Positions 36,414 through 47,323 of a stretch of 64,000 nt of DNA are shown here, piece by piece. Numbering within the stretch: the first letter of the stretch is position 1; every line of letters starts with the position of its first letter. The notes under the pieces are model-generated. The model was not told the DNA's origin and searched no databases. It worked only from the letters and a program-made list of their open reading frames with translations. Position numbers and translations under genes: made by a program. The DNA is from Oehlia diaphana (taxonomy: Eukaryota > Glomeromycota > Glomeromycetes > Glomerales > Glomeraceae), in contig QZLH01000003.1 of NCBI GenBank assembly GCA_003833135.1, positions 261,499 to 325,498 of the forward strand. The letters are read 5' to 3'.

Positions 36414-37768
36414 TCTGTATCATTCAAAGAACTTTAGGTTAATTACTAATACTAATAAAGAAAATACAAAATTTTTCCTTGGTCACTATTTGTTACTGAA
36501 AGTAAATCGCAAAACATTTTTTTTATATTTATAATTATAAATTAATATACAGTATTATCCTTTTACTAAAGGAATTTTTCGGGAGGAAATTATTGGTATG
36601 GTAACGGATTGTCCGTTGATCTGTTAACGAAAAGGAAACGAATAATAATAATTTGTAAGTGAAGAGGAGAATATTGAGGAGTTCTAGTCAGGGGGATAAA
36701 GCCTCCTAAAAATAATTTCAGGGACTGAAGATCCGTAATTTAATGGAAGATCATTAATGTGTTGATAATCTATCAAATTTATGGCGTAATGCCCCCCAGT
36801 GTTGGTGCATATGATATTTATAAACCTAATGATAAGTTGGCTAATGTTACATTTTAGATGCTTTAATCCATCAAAATTCTTGTGATTGGTTAATATTATT
36901 AATATTACAACATTTCATTGACGTTTATGTGGCGTAACTCCGTTTACTGATCATATCTTTTATTCTTATCGAACGATCCGTGAAACTTTAGTATCTTTAG
37001 TATATAAAGTCTTGGTATCCTATATTTAGGTACTTTACTAATAAAAGCTCAAAAAAAAAAAAGAATTGTCAAAATCTTAATGAATACGATAATACAAAAT
37101 AAAGAATAAATAATAACACGCTACGCAACTTTATCTTTTTCTCCTTTTTCGCATTATATTAGAAATCTTGCACACCTCTTTTTAAAAAGCTTTGATTAAT
37201 ACCATGACTTTATAATCTTATAAAATACTTTCTTAGATACATGGTCAGCTGACTTTTTTGTTGTTGCAAATATATCAAACGTTTATCACAAACAATGATC
37301 TATTTTTCATCTTTTATTATTTTAATTTATTTATTTTCAATGTTTGATTGTAATTGAACAAATAGGAGTGTGAGACGAAATTAAGTGCATGATACTGCTG
37401 CGCCAATTTCGTCGGTCATTACCGGACAATAATCGGCAAATACCGGATATCACATGCATATGGGTAAATATAAGATCTATTTTATTGTCCGACTATTGGT
37501 TACGCTGATAAATTTTTAATTAGAATAGATCAGATATGTACGTTATTTAAATGCGATATAAACTTACATGATCGTCCCCTACTTTTTTGAAAATTTGTTT
37601 TTGTAGTATCATGACTCGTGACTCGTGTGAACAAAATAATGTGATTTTTGTGTACGGAAAATTCCTCATAAATACGTCCATTGTACCTATTAAACTGCCA
37701 AACAAAAAAAATCCAACAATCTTGTTACGCGCCAGTTTTAAATTATTATAATAATAATTTCACCCAAT
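36414..37768. other. Intergenic, no gene seen
   Basis: AT-rich. A patch at 37370-37520 with CCGGACAATAATCGG/ATTGTCCG words may be an old inverted repeat. Confidence 0.5.
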
Positions 37769-38380
37769 ATGTTTAATATGTTCGAAAGAAAAATTGTTGC
37801 TGAACAAACGGGAAATACCCTTTTTAAAAATGCTATTGGAGAAATAGAAACCGATTTAAATAATGTAAATTTACAAAGTAAAGCTCATGAAATTTTAGAA
37901 GAAAATTGGAAGCAAGAATTTGAGAATAAATTCAAGAATAACCCATATTATAGTTATCATTTTCCGAATGACGATATCATTAAGAAAAAATCATTAGTCA
38001 AATTAATTACAGACTATAGAAAACACCACGGGATGATAACGATTCAGGAAGCAAGAACTATTGCCATTAAAGAAATTAATGATTGCTTAAATGGTCAAGA
38101 CTCAATAGAACTAAATTATCTTAGTCCAATAGTGGAAATTACAAATAACGAATTAGAAAGAAGTAATCAAACTTGGGAGAAACAAATTGAACAAGCTATC
38201 AGTATAAACGAAATTGACCAGATTAAAGATCGAGTAATAGCAAATATTAATAAAATAGGTTTCTGTAAAAGAAAACAACTTCAAATAATGGATTATTCTT
38301 ACGGAGACTTAATAAAACGAAGGCAATGCTTTACGTATGATGACATTTATTACGTATGTTATAATCATTTTTTCAATTAG
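37769..38380 (+). CDS. Hypothetical protein, 203 residues
   Basis: I do not recognise the family. The ORF starts at an ATG shortly after an AT-rich leader and ends at TAG. The sequence is hydrophilic and predicted mostly alpha-helical, rich in Lys, Glu, Asn and Ile. Helical segments lie at about 10-58 and 90-110, with a charged coiled-coil-like stretch at about 127-160 (NNELERSNQTWEKQIEQAIS). It ends in YYVCYNHFFN. No signal peptide, membrane segment or catalytic motif is visible. Codon use looks like that of the intact genes, and the length is unusual for chance in such AT-rich DNA. It could be one exon of a longer gene, since no splice partner was identified. A kinase exon-1 relic follows on the same strand about 45 bp downstream. 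Confidence 0.55.
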   Translation: MFNMFERKIVAEQTGNTLFKNAIGEIETDLNNVNLQSKAHEILEENWKQEFENKFKNNPYYSYHFPNDDIIKKKSLVKLITDYRKHHGMITIQEARTIAIKEINDCLNGQDSIELNYLSPIVEITNNELERSNQTWEKQIEQAISINEIDQIKDRVIANINKIGFCKRKQLQIMDYSYGDLIKRRQCFTYDDIYYVCYNHFFN

Positions 38381-38424
38381 ATGTATTATTATTTGTACTT
38401 AAATGATATTAACATTTAAATTGA

Positions 38425-38560
38425 ATCTCAATTATATGTCTAGATTGCAAGCGACAGCAAACTAATGCAAAAAATGCGATATTGCAATTTTAAGAGAAAT
38501 TGGACCGGAGGAAATTCTATAAATAGACTTTAATTCAACTCGATTTAGTTGAACTTGAAG
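38425..38560 (+). pseudogene. Kinase-like exon-1 fragment (relic)
   Basis: Reads CLDCKRQQTNAKNAILQF, then NFRNW- and DEF-like remains and VELEGSN. This follows the order of the CxxC finger, linker and EGP segment of the intact kinases, with stops and deletions. Confidence 0.7.
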
Positions 38561-39783
38561 GATCTAATATTAATGATTTTTTTTGATTTTTTTTTTATAA
38601 AGAAAAAACATTTCTTATCTTATTAAGTAATTCAACTTGATTTTCTTATGTAAATACCAACTATATAAATATCATAATATGCAATATTTATGTATGTACT
38701 ATATATTATACCGTTAGTCATTTATTGTTGAATAAATAGGTTAAATTTATAACTAGCAATCAAATAGGTAAATGAGATTTAATGGAATTTTTAACAAACC
38801 TTTGAGAATTAATCTAAACTTTTATTCTAAGGAAAATGAGAATTTAATGAATAATTATATTGCTTTAATTTAATTTAGATTTGCAACAAAATTTAAAAGC
38901 TCAATAATTTAAAATTTTTATTTTACCCTCTTTACTTGTTAAAAATTTGTCGAAAAAGGTCAAATGTTTAAAATGTACATTCTCCGTTTCGATTATCACT
39001 TTTCGCTTCCACTTCTCTTCTTTTCATCTCTCAGCCCTTTCGTCTTTCTTGTTTATCCCGCTTCCCTTAAAAATTATGGTAAGTTATTAATTATACGTTT
39101 ACAAAATTTCGTTTATCCATAAAATGATGTTACGTGATGGAGGACAGTTAAAAAATCACTTTTATAATAAAGGTGAACCGTAACTGCTGGCAAATGGGAA
39201 GTTAAATTTAGTGACAATATGATATAGGCAATTCTTCTATTATAGGCGCTCTTATTTGTGCTATCCTTATATATATATATATTTATTTATTTATTCATTT
39301 TTATTTTTATGTCATACTTATTTAGGGGTTGGAATTTGGAAAACGATATATAATAAATTTTAACAGAAAATAGTACTATTTTGTCCTGTGGCTATATTTC
39401 CATGAATTATTTGCCACCCCCTTTCATCAATCCATAATTTTTTTAATTTAGGCAAAAATTTAAAGGTGAAAGTTTTTTTGTAACTATGCTAAACAGAGAA
39501 TTGACTTGGAGCGGCCAAACAGTCATGACATAATCATATTCTTTCGTCAATATTAGTATTTCACTTCATACCATACGGCATGTTTGTAACGGAGCATAAT
39601 ACATAAATATCGAGCGAGAGATCAATTGGAAAACTTTGCCTAACGTATAAACAAAATAAATTGATAAAAAATATCATATTTAATTCATCTAAGATTGTGA
39701 ACCGATATGAATATTATTTTCTATTTTTTTCTTAATTTTTTTGTAGGAGATATTTTAGAGTTTTGAAAGAAGCGCTTAAGTGT
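38561..39783. other. Intergenic, no gene seen
   Basis: AT-rich. A pyrimidine-rich patch lies at about 38975-39070. No coding signal. Confidence 0.5.
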
Positions 39784-39892
39784 CCCTATAAAAAATTTTT
39801 CAGAAAAATGATCACGTGTCTGAGTTTCTCGGAATAAAAACTAGGAAAAATGATCATTTATCGGAGTTTTTTCCAGATTTTTTTTTATTGGG
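39784..39892. mobile_element. MITE of the CCCTATAAAAAAT family, copy 1
   Basis: Starts CCCTATAAAAAATTTTTCAG and contains ATGATCACGTGTCTGAG, ATAAAAACTAG and ATGATCATTTATCGGAG. It ends CCAGATTTTTTTTTATTGGG. The ends are inverted with respect to each other. It is nearly identical over about 90 bases, in inverted orientation, to 40655-40750. Confidence 0.8.
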
Positions 39893-40120
39893 TGTGGTGA
39901 CGATATTAACGTTAATGGATCCAATAAGATTTTATCGTCAGATTATAATACACGGATATCCGTATTCATTCGCGGATGTCGGATATCTGCACTATATATA
40001 TCCCTTATTCTTATCGTTCTCTGTTTTTTCTTTGTATTGTGTAGAATCCGTACTCTACAATAAATATTCTATCGAATAATTACAGTAATTAGACATACAG
40101 TATCAATTTTTATATTTTTA

Positions 40121-40267
40121 TAATGGTGTAGTTAGCCGAAAAACGGAGCCGAATTCCTGATTGCCGATCATTCGGACCCGGTTTAATCGCAGAAAATCCC
40201 CTGGAATTCCACGACGATCTACGTTGCGGCTAATTATTTTTCGGCTAACTCGGCCAACTCACCATTA
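40121..40267. mobile_element. MITE with ATGGTG...GTTAGCCGAAAA inverted ends, TA duplication
   Basis: Left TAATGGTGTAGTTAGCCGAA; inverted right end TAATGGTGAGTTGGCCGA then GTTAGCCGAAAA. TA lies at both borders (40121-40122 and 40266-40267). GC-rich interior, no ORF. The size and TA duplication fit a Tc1/mariner-type MITE. Confidence 0.8.
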
Positions 40268-40561
40268 TACAATTAAATGCTGAATAAAAACAATAAATAC
40301 TATACTATAAAGTCAATCGAATACATTTCACGTAATATTGGATAAAATATATATATATACAAGAAATAGTTTGATTAGTCCTCACCGAAAACCTGTGAAT
40401 AGATGAAGGACCCGTTTGCATCTTCAGTTTCTTTTCTTTGCAATAATAAAATATGCTATAAAATCTCGATTAAATAATTAGGATGATTCTTAAAAAATTT
40501 TTTATCAATTTTCATAATGTTTTATTATAAACGGATGTATAATCCTAGTAGACATATACTT

Positions 40562-40752
40562 ACCCTATAAAAAAAAATCTGGAAAAAACCGATAAATTTT
40601 TTATTTAGAGGAGTGAACGTTATCTATTACATTAACAGCATGCGCATACAAAGAAACTACAAAAAACTCCGATAAATGATCATTTTTCTAGTTTTTATTC
40701 CGAAGAAACTCAGACACGTGATCAATTTTTTGAAAAATTTTTAAATCCATTC
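40562..40752. mobile_element. MITE of the CCCTATAAAAAAT family, inverted and rearranged copies
   Basis: 40564-40608 is one end (CCCTATAAAAAAAAATCTGG). 40655-40750 is a nearly complete inverted copy of the element at 39784 (CTCCGATAAATGATCATTTT, GAAACTCAGACACGTGATC). The two copies face each other about 0.8 kb apart. Confidence 0.75.
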
Positions 40753-41012
40753 GCGCGCAAAATTTTGTTTTTTTTTAACGCCATTCTATGACTACCCTAC
40801 AAAGATGTCACGAAACGGCCGGCATTAAGAAATTAAGAAATTAACTATGTGACAAATAATGTGTGACAAACAAGATTTCACCCTCGTAAAAATTAAGTCC
40901 CCCAGATACTGCCACTAGCTGGATATTGTAATTATTGTTAAAAGAAGTTACATAACCTACATTTTTAAACAACATTTTTTAACAACATTTTTAATATGAT
41001 GAATTTAAAAAG

Positions 41013-41013
<1 letters not shown>

Positions 41014-41046
<33 letters not shown>

Positions 41047-41047
41047 A
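41014..41047. promoter_or_regulatory. T-run/A-run junction upstream of the F-box gene
   Basis: An uninterrupted T-run passes directly into an A-run. The tract lies about 380 bp before the ATG at 41428. Such tracts exclude nucleosomes in fungal promoters. Assigning it to this gene is inference. Confidence 0.35.
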
Positions 41048-41427
41048 TTCAATGCAGCAAAGATAGAATATTTTACGACAACCTTGATTTAAAACCAACT
41101 TGGGCATTTTTACCAACTTTGATAAAAAACTGGTTATGATAAAATTAGCTATTGCGTACTAATTTCGCGGAATTTGGTTATATTTATAAAGTAGGCTTAT
41201 TTTTTGTATTTGATTATCACATGATTTTGCTTAAATATGGAAACTATCAAGGCAAATCGTTAGTGAATGAAAAAAAGTATAAATATAGTAATTCACGGAA
41301 GTATCTGGCTTTCTTCCGAACGACATTCTCTTTTTCCTTTTTCTCTCTTCATTTTTTTACTTATTTATTTTACCTTATAAAATTTAATAACAATCTTTAA
41401 TAAAAAGAAATTTTCACAAATATTATA

Positions 41428-42573
41428 ATGAAATCGAGTGTACCAGTAGAAATTTTACAAAATATTTTCGAAAATTATAAGGATGATATTAAAACTTTAC
41501 ATTCTATTTTGCTTGTTAGTCGATATTGGGCAAGAATAGTTGTCGTGATTCTTTGGAGATATTCATTAGAGTTTGCAAGGACGTTTACTTCAAACTGTGT
41601 ATCCAAGAAATTATTGGATGTATATCGTAGATACATTAATTCCGAAGAACTTCTCTTTGATTATCCATCTTTTTTAAAAAGGTTAGATTGGAAATATCTT
41701 AAGTATGAACATGATGGAAAACAAATATTTCAAATGCTTTTACAAAAAAGTAAATATTTATCATATTTAACGATCGATTTATATAATGAAAATATTGGTA
41801 TTTATGAGAATTTTGATATAATTTTAAACGAAGAAATCTTGAATAATATATCCTTAAAAAAAATCAAATTCTTAGAAATTAGCGATTTAATTCCTAAAAA
41901 TCTTACAATACTTTCAAAAATTTGTGATTGTATTGAAACTCTTATCATTGAATGTGTTAGACAGAATCAAAAAGAAATTTCTAAATTATTACAAATTCAA
42001 CATAATTTAAAAAATCTGATTATCACAAATTCTTTTCCATCATTTGATAAATCATTATTAAAATTTCATACTCTTTCGTTAACAAATATAAAATTTGTTA
42101 ATAGAAATGAAAATTATACTATTCATTCTTTAGATATTTTGCAAGCTTGCACAAGATTAGAAAATTTGGAATTTTACAAATGGAATATTTATCCGGAAGA
42201 ATGTCAAGAACTATCGAAGATTCATTTTCCAAATCTCAAATCCTTAAAATTTGAGTATTCGGTACTTCCTTTTACGGTTCTAAAAGGAATTATTGAAGTA
42301 AATGGATCTAATTTGGAGAAATTATGGTTTATATATGAAAATTATGAAGAGACTGAGTTGGAATCATTATCAATAACTATAAATCAATCTTGTAGACAAT
42401 TATCATCTTTAACATTACAAATCTGTCAAGACAGAACTCGTAAATACCGAAATTTTATTGTACATCTTGGAGGAATTTTACAAAGATTAAAATATTTTAC
42501 ATTTAAAGAGCATATATTCGAATCACCAATTAATATAGCTAATGTTTTAATTATAGTGAAAAGATTTATATAA
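41428..42573 (+). CDS. F-box protein with leucine-rich C-terminal region
   Basis: A single exon of 381 residues. The F-box spans about residues 4-45 (VPVEILQNIFENY, then LHSILLVSRYWARIVVVILW), the usual Skp1-binding fold. It links target proteins to an SCF ubiquitin ligase. Residues 90-370 show irregular leucine-rich repeats (LKFLEISDL, LKNLIITNS, LHTLSLTNIKF, LENLEFYKW, LKSLKFEY, LEKLWFIYENY, LSSLTLQICQ), as in the very large F-box/LRR families of Rhizophagus. The length is slightly shorter than the common 450-500, and the C-terminus (ANVLIIVKRFI) ends abruptly, so the last repeats may be lost. The start is the first ATG, preceded by an A-rich leader (ACAAATATTATA). No substrate can be inferred. 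Confidence 0.92.
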   Translation: MKSSVPVEILQNIFENYKDDIKTLHSILLVSRYWARIVVVILWRYSLEFARTFTSNCVSKKLLDVYRRYINSEELLFDYPSFLKRLDWKYLKYEHDGKQIFQMLLQKSKYLSYLTIDLYNENIGIYENFDIILNEEILNNISLKKIKFLEISDLIPKNLTILSKICDCIETLIIECVRQNQKEISKLLQIQHNLKNLIITNSFPSFDKSLLKFHTLSLTNIKFVNRNENYTIHSLDILQACTRLENLEFYKWNIYPEECQELSKIHFPNLKSLKFEYSVLPFTVLKGIIEVNGSNLEKLWFIYENYEETELESLSITINQSCRQLSSLTLQICQDRTRKYRNFIVHLGGILQRLKYFTFKEHIFESPINIANVLIIVKRFI

Positions 42574-43077
42574 AATATTACCTTTTTTTTAATTTTTCTA
42601 ATTAGTTAATTTAGTAATTAGCGTAATATTTTAGTAGTCAAATTACCAATTGTTCCAATTTGTTTGTTTATTAAATTCCGATCTACCAGTAGCCCAATGC
42701 GCAAATGCACGACATGTTCATGATGATCAAATCTCGGGAGTTTTTTTTTAATTTATTCCGTATTACTCAATAATCGAGAGTTTTATTAACAATCTTCTTA
42801 ATTAATAGATTTTGTGCAATAATTGTAGTAAATATTACGAGAAAATCATATACGAATGAGTATACGCACAAGGTTTTACTTTGATATTGTTAAGTAATGA
42901 AAAAAAAAAAGGAATTCAAATTATTTTTTTATTATTTATACAACTTGAAACTTTAAAGTTTGGAATGACAAAAATATTTTTAGATTTAGGCAAAACTATA
43001 AATAATTTTTTAAATATTTTCATTATTATTTTCATTATACAGAAGAACATAGAATATTATCTAGTATCAAATAAATA

Positions 43078-43118
<41 letters not shown>

Positions 43119-43964
43119 GGAAAATATAAAAAAAAAATAAGTGAGTCAAGTATTAATAATTAATGACACATGATAATAAAAAAATTGTTTGATATTTAAA
43201 TTAAATTGTAAGAAAAATTCACCAATTAATATATCATAGCATATCATACTAATTTTAGATTTTCCGTCCTAAACATTTATTATTTATGTATAAAAAAATT
43301 AGAAATTAATCGAACAAGAAAAGTACAAAATATTGTTTATAGATTGTTTTGATCATTTGACAATTTGTTTGATTGATTGATAAATGTAAAAAATCAAAAT
43401 TGTTTGCTTGTTATACAAATGTCTTACAAACCGATTCATAATTATGACAATGAGTTTTTCATATTAAAGTTCTTAAAGTAAAGTACGTTGAATTTATCTT
43501 TATGGTCAATTACTTTCGTAGTACAATTTTTTTTAATTTAGCCGCGGATAATCCGAAAAATCAAAATTATCAAGAACGATTTCCGAACGAGATTTTCGTG
43601 CAATGAAAGACAACTACCCTTTCCTAAGATGCAAGGTTTACTTTATTTATTACTTAATTATTACAGTGTTACAAGAAGATATGGTCGGTTATAATAAATT
43701 TATGGGTTCTTTTATTCAATAAATAATTATGCATAAAAATGTGATATTAAACAAGCAATCAAATTTGAAACTAAAATAAATAAATACTCGAAATTTTAGA
43801 CATCCTCTTAAAAGTTTTAGCACAATTTCTTTGATTCAAATAAATATAAACTCCCCCTTCATTTTTTTTTTTCATTTTTCAAACTTTATGTAACATTACA
43901 TTAAAACGAAGTTTTTTTTTTTTAACAAATTAAAAAAAAAAAAAATAATAAAAATTTTTTTATA
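42574..43964. other. Intergenic with T-run/A-run tracts
   Basis: A long T-run followed by an A-run lies at about 43077-43119. The open frame 42881-43129 is driven by this composition and is not supported. Positions 43905-43964 form a second T/A-rich tract directly in front of the 7TM gene. Confidence 0.55.
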
Positions 43965-45024
43965 ATGCTAAAATATTCACCTATCATAATTTTTTACATT
44001 ATATTGCAATTAATAAGTTTATTACTATTAACTATATTAATCTTTTTATTGTTTAAATCAAAATCTCATTTTGCAAAGTGGACTTTGTTTCAACTTTTTA
44101 TTTCTGCATTTGGGAATGGATTTTCTGCCTTACCACCAATAATTATGTATGGTAATGAATTAGTTAATCGGGCATTTGATTCTCCACTTTGTATTATAGC
44201 AAATAAAATTTCAAATTATACAATATATCCTTTAGAATTATTTTCCTTAGTAATAGCATTTTATTTATGGCACGTGTTAGTTACACATAGACTCGATATC
44301 GAGAAAAAATGTTTTTGGTACGTTTCTGGTGCAATTTGGTTATATACTATTATATTCAATATTATTGAGATAACTCATTCAAGTAAACAAAAAAATTGGG
44401 GAGTTAATGTTTCTCCTTTAAATTGTAAGGCAATTAAATGGTCAATTAATTTGGTTAGTTTTTATGCTTATGTTATACCAACTTCAATGATAACTTTTAT
44501 CGGGGCGATCATGACATGTAAGAATTTCTCTAGTCATAACTTTTTTTTTTGCAGGAAAAAAACGTAATTTTTTTTTAATTATTCTTCTCATGTTTAGGTC
44601 ATTCTTCGGTTATACTATACAGGCGTTGGAAAAATTATAATAATAATATGAATAGAACAACCGCGATTAGATTGGGACACGCTGTACGCTTACAAATTTG
44701 CTGTGTGACGATCATAGCTATGTTTTCACTCAATCTTATTCCAAGAATCGTGTTCTTTAATAAAAATGTTGATTCTCCAATAATAACATTTGGCTCTTTT
44801 ACTTTAGCATCGGCGTACGTAAAAAAATTTTTATTATATTAAATGTCTCAACTTTTATTTAAATTTATTCTAATAAATAATTTTCTTTCTTTTTTTTTCA
44901 TAGTGGAATAATATTGTTTCTGATTTTTGGAACAAACACTAAAGCAGCAATATTTCTTCCGTTTTGTTATTATGTTCCTCCTGACAAACAACGAATTCAG
45001 GAAGAACCAATCTGCGTCTTATAA
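43965..45024 (+). CDS. Seven-transmembrane receptor-like protein (paralogue A)
   Basis: Three exons, 43965-44517, 44598-44814 and 44904-45024, with introns of 80 and 89 nt in phases 1 and 2, give 296 residues. Hydrophobic segments at about 6-30, 38-62, 84-106, 117-137, 163-184, 214-237 and 245-267 make seven predicted membrane helices. C76 before helix 3 and C154 in the loop between helices 4 and 5 are conserved in the paralogue at 46128-47284 and match the disulfide position of many G-protein-coupled receptors. Charged DIEKKC (111-116) and RRWKN lie on the predicted cytosolic side. The two genes share both intron positions and phases. No ligand or named GPCR class can be assigned. A transporter-like role is not excluded. 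A T/A-rich tract precedes the ATG. Confidence 0.8.
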
Positions 45025-45240
45025 GAAATTATGATATCATGAAAAAATTTATGTTATGAAAATTTGATCTGCATAAGACAACAAATATATATGTAGTCCC
45101 ATGACCCAAATATTTCATCATTTGGGGAAGTATGGCTTATATTATCATTTTATATGTTATTACTAAGGAAGTATCACTGTTTCAATTTATTTTTTGACCG
45201 GGATTAGAAAATACTCGGAATATTTTTATTAAAAATTTCC

Positions 45241-45293
<53 letters not shown>

Positions 45294-45647
45294 NNNNNNN
45301 NNNNNNNNNNNNNNNNNNNNNNNNNNNNNNNNNNNNNNNNNNNNNNNNNNNNNNNNNNNNNNNNNNNNNNNNNNNNNNNNNNNNNNNNNNNNNNNNNNNN
45401 NNNNNNNNNNNNNNNNNNNNNNNNNNNNNNNNNNNNNNNNNNNNNNNNNNNNNNNNNNNNNNNNNNNNNNNNNNNNNNNNNNNNNNNNNNNNNNNNNNNN
45501 NNNNNNNNNNNNNNNNNNNNNNNNNNNNNNNNNNNNNNNNNNNNNNNNNNNNNNNNNNNNNNNNNNNNNNNNNNNNNNNNNNNNNNNNNNNNNNNNNNNN
45601 NNNNNNNNNNNNNNNNNNNNNNNNNNNNNNNNNNNNNNNNNNNNNNN
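45294..45647. other. Assembly gap (354 N)
   Basis: Undefined bases inside long T-run/A-run sequence. The gap probably reflects homopolymers that could not be assembled. Confidence 0.99.
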
Positions 45648-45702
45648 TTTTTTTAAAAAAAAAAAAAATAGATGCAACAAATAATAAATATCAATCTCGC
45701 AG

Positions 45703-45736
<34 letters not shown>

Positions 45737-45739
45737 CTC

Positions 45740-45789
<50 letters not shown>

Positions 45790-45850
45790 TAGATGCAAAA
45801 AAAAAAAAATATCAATCTCGCAAAATTTTTTTTTTTTTTTTTTTATTTTT
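45648..45850. repeat. Tandem T-run/A-run units
   Basis: Two copies of T-run, A-run, ATAGATGCAA, ATATCAATCTCGCA, AATTTTT lie about 120 bp apart. The sequence before the gap suggests more copies inside it. Confidence 0.8.
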
Positions 45851-46127
45851 TTTTCACGCTAATAAATTTTTTTTTTCTTTCTATATTTTTGCTCTTAAAA
45901 AAAAACCATTAATCATATAAATTATAATATCGTATATGTGTATATGTATATACAATACTTATAATTCATAACTTTTCATAACTTTTCATAACTTTCATAA
46001 TAATAATTAATAATTAAATAATAAATTTTATATACAAAGTTATTTTTTTTTTAAAAAAAATTCTATAGGAATCTATAAATATAAATATATACATATACAT
46101 ATAAAGTACTTATATTTGTTTATTTTC

Positions 46128-47284
46128 TTACATATGATATATATTGTGAGAAATCCCAATATCATAGTCATCGTATAGCGTGTTATAAGAATCTTTATCA
46201 CTAAATCGATATTCATTATCTACGTTCGATTTTAAACATGCATCAGGCATTCTAGGTAATTCTTCATCAGACATTGTAAATCGCAAAGTATCTGGTGGAG
46301 CATAATAACATGGAAGAAAGTAAGCCGCTTTATTATTCGTTCCGAATATTAAAAATAAAAATGTTCCACTAAAATTTACAAAATGAGAAAAATGTTAGAA
46401 ATCGAGAATTAAGTGCAAATATGAAAAAATTTCTTACATTGAAGCTGAGCCAAAAGCAGAAATTACTGCAATAGTATTGTTATTACTTGGATCATTTTCT
46501 CCTTGTATGGCTCGAGGCACAAGTGGCATAGCCAATGAAATCACAAATACAAAACACCAAGCGCATGAACGTACAGCTTCGCCTAATCTTATCGCTGTTC
46601 TTCTATTCTTAATAGTAGCAAAATGAGACCAACGTCTCTGTAATACAAATGCTGAATGACCTAAAAAAAAAAAAAAAAATTTTAAATATTTATTTATTGA
46701 TTAGATATTGATGAATAAACATTTAATACATCAAACTTACATGACATTAAAATTGCCAAAAATGCCGATATAGATGATGTTATAATATATCCATAAAAAG
46801 ATCCAACTAATTTACTAGTTCTACAATTCAATGAACTAGCATAAACACCCCAATTAGTTTCTTTAATAGCAAATTTTAACAAAATTACATTATAAACCGT
46901 TGTATAAACCCAACTAATAATGGTAACGTAACGAAAACATTTTTTTTCAATATCTAAATCCTTTTTAACCAATGCGTACCATAAATAGAAAGATAAGGCA
47001 CAACTGAAGAATTCAAAAGGATATATGAAAAATAATGAAAATTTCTGTAAGATCATACATAAAGGGTTTTCATATGCTCGTTTTACTAAATCATCTCCAT
47101 AGATTACTACTACTGGGAGATTAGTTAAACCACTTCCAAATGCCGCTATACATATTTGAAATAATGTCCATTTTGTAAAATATGGTTTTGATTTTAAAAT
47201 TGTACGCATTAGACATAATAATAATACAAGGCTTAGAATCTGCAGGAAAATATATAGGATTGCGATCGTTGAATATGTTGTCAT
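46128..47284 (-). CDS. Seven-transmembrane receptor-like protein (paralogue B)
   Basis: Three exons on the minus strand, 47284-46741, 46660-46438 and 46368-46128, with introns of 80 and 69 nt in phases 1 and 2, give 335 residues. The helices and motifs align with paralogue A: FTKWTLFQ, YGDDLVKRAYENPLC (C75), YPFEFFS, LWYALV, DLDIEKKCF, NWGVYASSLNC (C154), SFYGYI, RRTAIRLGEAVR and FLFLIFGTNNKAA. The C-terminal tail after the seventh helix is about 40 residues longer than in paralogue A, acidic and tyrosine-rich (LYDDYDIGISHNIY), and could be a phosphorylation or docking tail. The gene is convergent with paralogue A. Function is inferred from topology and the conserved Cys pair only. Confidence 0.82.
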
Positions 47285-47307
47285 TATGAAAAACTATTAG
47301 TAAATTT

Positions 47308-47323
47308 TTTTTAAAAAAAAAAT
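47308..47323. promoter_or_regulatory. T-run/A-run junction upstream of paralogue B
   Basis: An uninterrupted T-run followed by an A-run, about 25 bp from the ATG at 47284, in the same relative place as the tract before paralogue A. Possibly a nucleosome-free core-promoter element. Confidence 0.4.

Larger units (their letters stand above)
45025..46127. other. Region between convergent 7TM genes, with gap
   Basis: 3-prime regions of both genes, very long T- and A-runs, and a 354-base assembly gap. No gene. Confidence 0.7.

Noticed and set aside
42881..43129. 82-residue ORF after the F-box gene
   Set aside because: Driven by T- and A-runs; no start context, domain or paralogue.
45204..45680. 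Minus-strand ORF across the second gap
   Set aside because: Undefined bases plus homopolymer Phe/Lys runs.
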